A stretch of 64,000 nt of DNA, from assembly GCA_002633005.1 (NCBI GenBank), contig NMRA01001027.1, forward strand, positions 1 to 64,000, written 5' to 3'. Positions 62,001-64,000 of the stretch are shown here, in pieces. Source of the DNA: Phoronis australis. Its lineage: Eukaryota > Phoronida > Phoronidae. The position numbers and the translations under genes are program-made. The notes under the pieces are model-generated. The model was not told the origin of the DNA, did not search any database, and worked only from the letters and a program-made list of their open reading frames with translations. The number at the start of each line of letters is the position of its first letter. Position 1 is the stretch's first letter.

Positions 62001-62588
62001 GCAATACAATATCATATATATATGCATATATACATATTATACACAGTTTTAAATTTTTGTCTTATTAATTGAATGGTGTGGTAATTTCACATTTTGTACT
62101 AAAGCGATTTTAAAATGAATATTTTTACAAGCAACACAAACTAAAACATTGAAATCTCCAGCCCTGCAGACTCAGCTTTTTAATGAGATTATATCAATTC
62201 GTAATCTGCATTGCACCCCCCCCCCCTGAACAAGCGCAAACTATGAATTTCAATATTAACTATAATGCAGTTGAAAATGTTAGGCCTATTAAAGGAAGCA
62301 TTCAGTTTACATCGGCGACTTCATCTTATCTTCTTATAAGAGTTAGGACTGCAAAGAGGCTATATATCTGACCCCGGCCTCAGTGAGTCGAAAACACAGT
62401 ACCACAATAGGCTATTTATACAACACTGCAAGGCTAACCTGTCCTACCACTCGTGTAAAAAAGTAGCTAGAGCAGACATAAGCTGGCGTAAGACTTACCT
62501 GAATGCAAAACGCGGAAATAAATAACAAAGACGCAGTGTTCAAAACACCTGTCGCAAACCGCTCTTTCCAACCACGTCCACTGTTCAT
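31700..62588 (-). CDS. Mucin-like single-pass membrane protein with signalling-type tail (5 exons, 328 aa; model)
   Basis: Exons on the - strand, 5' to 3': 62588-62499, 50730-50210, 47073-47035, 46368-46335, 32002-31700; 987 nt, all joins in phase. Residues 1-30 form a signal peptide. Residues 31-92 are a small ectodomain with five Cys and four N-X-S/T sites. From about 93 a Thr-rich stalk follows. Residues about 179-203 are a membrane span, followed by basic RIRCPGALETFRKR. The tail has IYETP (Y226), AYENPVF (Y288) and ends ESTNL, fitting a class I PDZ ligand. I infer a small glycosylated surface receptor or adhesion protein; no family is recognised. The last four joins are strong. The link from the signal exon across 11.8 kb rests on phase and strand only. 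Confidence 0.6.
33169..33331. mobile_element. MITE with TACCGTAATCG termini
   Basis: Perfect 22-bp inverted ends beginning TACCGTAATCGTTCGGGTTA enclose 163 bp. Internal GGGCGGTTAA units repeat four to five times. The first six bases are shared with the element at 12787. Confidence 0.92.
34621..34742. mobile_element. Palindromic MITE, copy 2
   Basis: TGGCAATAGTCAGTTGCAAT at the left pairs with TGGCAATAGCCGGATATAAC at the right (inverted). Interior TTGATAACCAGTTTTCTTCA is the family signature shared with 60061-60178. Confidence 0.8.
36430..37000 (+). repeat. Dispersed repeat family, copy 1
   Basis: Shares ordered blocks with 59395-59905 in the same orientation: ATGCAAA-CTATAGATTTTAAC-like text, TTTTCTAAATTAT, AAAAGTGGA-CA, and TATCTGAAAGTTTCA followed by ATC-AATC. 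Non-coding, A+T-rich, about 550 bp. Confidence 0.75.
39791..39978 (+). repeat. Pair of diverged ~65-bp direct repeats with a CTCF-like core
   Basis: AGGAACTTGTTAGATATTGA (39791-) and AGGAACTTGGTAGATATTGA (39919-) start two similar units. The second ends with CCATTAGGGGGCACC at 39957-39971. Confidence 0.6.
43181..43468. mobile_element. Fold-back MITE inside the duplicated segment
   Basis: Ends AAGTTGTTACTGAACT and AGTTCAGTAACGACTT. Inner GGGCAAC and TTTCGCCAG-TCTGCTGGC blocks with TTTTTCAAGCC are inverted in the other arm. The copy at 44799-45060 lacks 20 bp of the right arm. Confidence 0.8.
43835..43835. other. Assembly gap (single N)
   Basis: A lone N at the junction of two near-identical copies, so it marks a contig join. 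Confidence 0.97.
45507..45539 (+). repeat. G-rich run with quadruplex potential
   Basis: GGGGTGGGGGGTGGGGTGGG followed by GATTGGGGGG contains at least five G-runs of four or more with 1-3 base loops. Confidence 0.85.
45634..45956. repeat. Degenerate GTGCATA-type tandem repeat
   Basis: Repeated variants of TAGTGCATAC / AATGCATAC at roughly 10-12 bp spacing, with a less regular middle. The long Cys/His/Tyr-rich - strand frame across it is a by-product of the repeat. Confidence 0.85.
46335..46368 (-). CDS. Mucin-like gene exon 4 (34-nt micro-exon)
   Basis: Completes Arg217 and encodes NNEAKEAIYET. The acceptor is CTGCTCAG, the donor GTAAAG. It converts phase 2 to phase 0, exactly what the last exon needs. 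Supported mainly by phase and by the continuous tail IYETPYGRPPLDS it makes. Confidence 0.55.
46690..46775. mobile_element. Partial relative of the 33169 MITE
   Basis: GGGCGGTAAGCCGAGCATGG then GTAACCCGAACAAGTACGGTA matches the right half of the 33169 element; the left end is missing. Confidence 0.55.
47035..47073 (-). CDS. Mucin-like gene exon 3 (39-nt micro-exon)
   Basis: After the split Arg it encodes IRCPGALETFRK. The acceptor is CCTTGTTTAG and the donor GTATCT. It starts by completing phase 2 and ends in phase 2. The basic, juxtamembrane content fits a stop-transfer sequence. Confidence 0.65.
49174..49444. mobile_element. Possible MITE with CATAGACTATAG ends
   Basis: Perfect 12-bp inverted ends (CATAGACTATAG and CTATAGTCTATG) enclose 271 bp. 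The same TAGACTATAGACAACA text occurs near 21940. Target-site duplications are not clear. Confidence 0.55.
49452..49490. repeat. (CA)n/(CG) microsatellite
   Basis: ACACACACACACGCGCACGC followed by GCACACACACA: alternating purine-pyrimidine DNA. Confidence 0.9.
50210..50730 (-). CDS. Mucin-like gene exon 2: ectodomain, Thr stalk and membrane span
   Basis: The acceptor TTGTTCTTTCCAG precedes TVSATGINCSCCIPPPELPP; cysteines fall at model positions 39, 41, 42, 57 and 91. Repeated ACA/ACT codons give the Thr run, then GSGDNIIIIVVSVSGSG and VTLIVIAVLVCI form the span. The donor GTAGGT leaves phase 2. A second allele-like copy (51624-51883) differs by coding indels of 12 and 6 bp, both in frame, which supports translation. 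Confidence 0.85.
51144..51186. repeat. GGGA/GAGG purine microsatellite (copy in second allele at 52304-52345)
   Basis: GAGGGAGGGAGTGAGGGAGT and onward; repeat order and length differ between the two copies. Confidence 0.9.
51623..51623. other. Assembly gap (single N)
   Basis: A lone N at the junction of two near-identical copies, as at 43835. Confidence 0.97.
51624..51883 (-). pseudogene. Truncated second copy of mucin-like exon 2 (likely the other allele)
   Basis: Reads TVSATGTNCSCCIPELPPFP onward with the same acceptor as exon 2, and breaks off at the N inside the Thr run, so it lacks the membrane span. Compared with exon 2 it lacks 6 bp (Pro-Pro) and 12 bp (four residues near NETRYEDH), both in frame. 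Best read as the other allele, not a second exon or gene. Confidence 0.8.
55895..56200 (+). repeat. Dispersed repeat, copy B
   Basis: Matches the reverse complement of 9925-10237, including CATTTGCATGCTCCTAACTA and GGTGACCTTTGCACTAATGA. Confidence 0.75.
58387..58612 (-). CDS. Possible Cys-rich exon (unassigned)
   Basis: An open frame bounded by a TTTTCAAG acceptor and a GTAACG donor encodes 75 codons with seven Cys, including SVYCHGLRIQIGRNEVNGVC and SLRWCTLYCACK. It would end in phase 0, the phase that exon 2 of the mucin-like gene requires, but it starts in phase 2, which the signal exon does not supply. It would need another exon upstream. Secreted-type composition; no family recognised. 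It may be chance. Confidence 0.2.
59395..59905 (+). repeat. Dispersed repeat family, copy 2
   Basis: Same order of conserved blocks as 36430-37000, including GTATCTGAAAGTTTCACATG and a preceding AAAAGTGGAACATTTC. Diverged and non-coding. Confidence 0.75.
60061..60178. mobile_element. Palindromic MITE, copy 3 (best preserved)
   Basis: TTATGGTAATAGTCGGATAT at the left and, inverted, TTATGGCAATAGTCAGATAT at the right; about 48 bp of near-perfect inverted repeat around a loop of about 20 bp. Confidence 0.92.
61990..62055. repeat. AT-rich low-complexity (AT)n tract
   Basis: ATCATATATATATGCATATA followed by TACATATTAT. Simple sequence only. Confidence 0.8.
62499..62588 (-). CDS. Mucin-like gene exon 1: signal peptide
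   Basis: MNSGRGWKERFATGVLNTAS then LLFISAFCIQ: basic n-region, hydrophobic core, and donor GTAAGT directly after CAG (phase 0). Textbook secretory first exon. Assignment to the mucin-like gene is by strand, phase and lack of a rival. Confidence 0.65.
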
Positions 62589-64000
62589 CGTTGCACAAAA
62601 AGTTACTATTTCAACAGTCCGTCTGTTAAAATCAACCGTCACATTTCTGTTTTCTTGACCAATCAAGAACTTGTAGTGTTGTAAGTTCGGTCACCTGGAG
62701 AAGCAAACGAACTAAACCCCAGCAGACGATTTTCTCCGAGTTGTCGCCGTGTGCCCCGATACGAATCGATACTGAAAGCCCACACTGGAACTGGAAGAGT
62801 CTCTTCTATGAAACCCCCAAACTAACTGAGCATAATGTGTTTCAGTCCGTTGATTCAAGTCACGAAGTAATCGACTGTAAACGCTTGGCGAGTTTCAGCA
62901 GTGAGTACCGACAAGGAAGCTTGTTGACAGGTTATCTCAACCCATAGTTATTTCGAGACATGCTATGTACGTGCTGCCTATGGTGCTGCTTATCTCAACC
63001 AGAAGATAACATTGGACGAAAGAGAGTGACGTCTAGCGACGAAAACTAAACTTAGTGACATTTGACTCACTGTACCGCTGCGTGAACTTGGAATACAGGA
63101 AGAAACTTACAATTTCACTCAAATAATCACGTTCACGTTCATAAAAAATTGCACTGCACTATATATCAAATCACAGGTTAATAAAATAAGGTAAATTTTA
63201 AGTATTCACATATCCCTCCGATTCTTTGACACAAGTTTCGGTAAAGAAGAACTTGCCTGTGGGTGATCGAAAGCCAATAATTACAATAATTATTTACACT
63301 GAACACAATACTTCACTTGATTGCACAAATGAATAATCAATTACAAGTTCAATGCGTACGCGATCTTGAGATTGAACAGGATTCCAAGTTTACGCACAGC
63401 ATGACCACCTGCCTGCCAAAACCCTAAAATAACTGCGGAAGTTTGGCCCTTGAACTAACAGACTCGATGAGAGGTAAAATATATTAAAGGGGAAAAACAA
63501 TTTCAACATCGTTCTGTTTTTTAATATTATTCTGCCAGTCGGAGGTCGTCATAAATTTCAAAACTTCCCCAGTCGTCACGGTTGAGCTTCGCTGTGCCCC
63601 CGGGGCTGTCACCTCACGAGTTTCTACAATGCTGTACAAAGATTGGCCTACGCGACTGGCTCCTAAATTGCCTCGCAATCTACGGTAGTTCTGTTCATTG
63701 CATGATGACGTAAAAACATCGCAGTAGTGGTTCGAGTTCGAACCGAGAACCCTTCGTAAGTCACCCAGACTCGGCTTTCTGTTCAACTGTCTCGATTCTA
63801 TCCCTCAATTTATGTTTATTTGCAAACATGTTCGCCATTTCAGTAAAATCAGAAACACGACAAGGCAATTGTAAAAATTTGTTGTATTATCCCGCCAGTT
63901 AACTGTGTTCCATGAAAAGAGCAGCCAGGCTTATTGTTTTAACCTAATTTATACCGAGATGATAAAGCGTTACGAAATCCAACATAATAGTCATATGAGT
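62589..64000 (-). promoter_or_regulatory. Upstream region of the mucin-like gene
   Basis: Less A+T-rich than the surroundings in places. At 63831-63842 the - strand reads TGAAATGGCGAAC, which resembles a YY1 site and a strong Kozak ATG. The transcription start cannot be placed. Confidence 0.25.
63761..63838 (-). CDS. Short ATG ORF: upstream ORF or first exon of another gene
   Basis: MANMFANKHKLRDRIETVEQ then KAESG and TGA, with a good Kozak context (GAAATGG). A weak donor (GTGACT) overlaps the stop, so it could be a first coding exon spliced to something further left. No partner exon is recognised. Confidence 0.25.
   Translation of the reverse strand: MANMFANKHKLRDRIETVEQKAESG

Larger units (their letters stand above)
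50731..62498 (-). other. Intron 1 of the mucin-like gene (11.8 kb as assembled)
   Basis: Contains the duplicated segment to 52788, dispersed repeats (55895-56200 and 59395-59905), the palindromic MITE at 60061, and a Cys-rich open frame (58387-58612) that may be an extra or alternative exon. Elsewhere I see only A+T-rich non-coding sequence. Confidence 0.45.

Noticed and set aside
1-64000. CRISPR array, prokaryotic operon, rRNA or organelle genes
   Set aside because: No direct-repeat/spacer pattern, ribosome binding sites, or rRNA-like sequence; the coding style is spliced nuclear DNA.

Overview
The window is animal genomic DNA: A+T-rich, with long GT-AG introns, two multi-exon protein genes in 64 kb, and many small inverted-repeat (MITE-like) transposons. 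Nothing is bacterial. An outbred, highly heterozygous invertebrate fits best, because two stretches appear twice as diverged near-identical copies that meet exactly at a single N. I cannot name the species; a marine deuterostome is only a guess.

Region by region. Bases 1-343 are upstream sequence. From 344 to 22397 on the + strand lies a complete 14-exon gene. Every exon joins in phase and gives a 682-residue protein with an N-terminal membrane anchor, a first START lipid-transfer domain, a long polar linker and a second START domain. Its 11-kb intron 2 holds a TIR element, a fold-back element whose two arms each keep the start of a THAP-like reading frame, a tRNA-derived SINE and a decayed LINE tail. 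Bases 22398-31699 are intergenic, with hAT-like MITEs and a second small TIR element carrying a THAP zinc-finger ORF.

From 62588 down to 31700 on the - strand I reconstruct a five-exon gene of 328 residues. It has a signal peptide, a short Cys/Pro-rich and N-glycosylatable ectodomain, a Thr-rich mucin-like stalk, one membrane span, and a cytoplasmic tail with tyrosine motifs and a C-terminal sequence fitting a class I PDZ ligand. Two of its exons are only 39 and 34 nt. The joins are in phase, but the 11.8-kb first intron is inferred, and extra exons (for example a Cys-rich ORF at 58387-58612) cannot be excluded.

Two head-to-tail duplications, 42229-45431 and 50448-52788, are very probably assembly artefacts (unmerged alleles around an N). 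They provide a natural allele comparison: indels in the mucin exon are multiples of three, while nearby intron indels are not.

The two genes face each other's 3' ends. Nothing in the sequence links their functions beyond both encoding membrane-associated proteins. The strongest candidates for something undescribed are the membrane-anchored double-START protein and the small mucin-like receptor.
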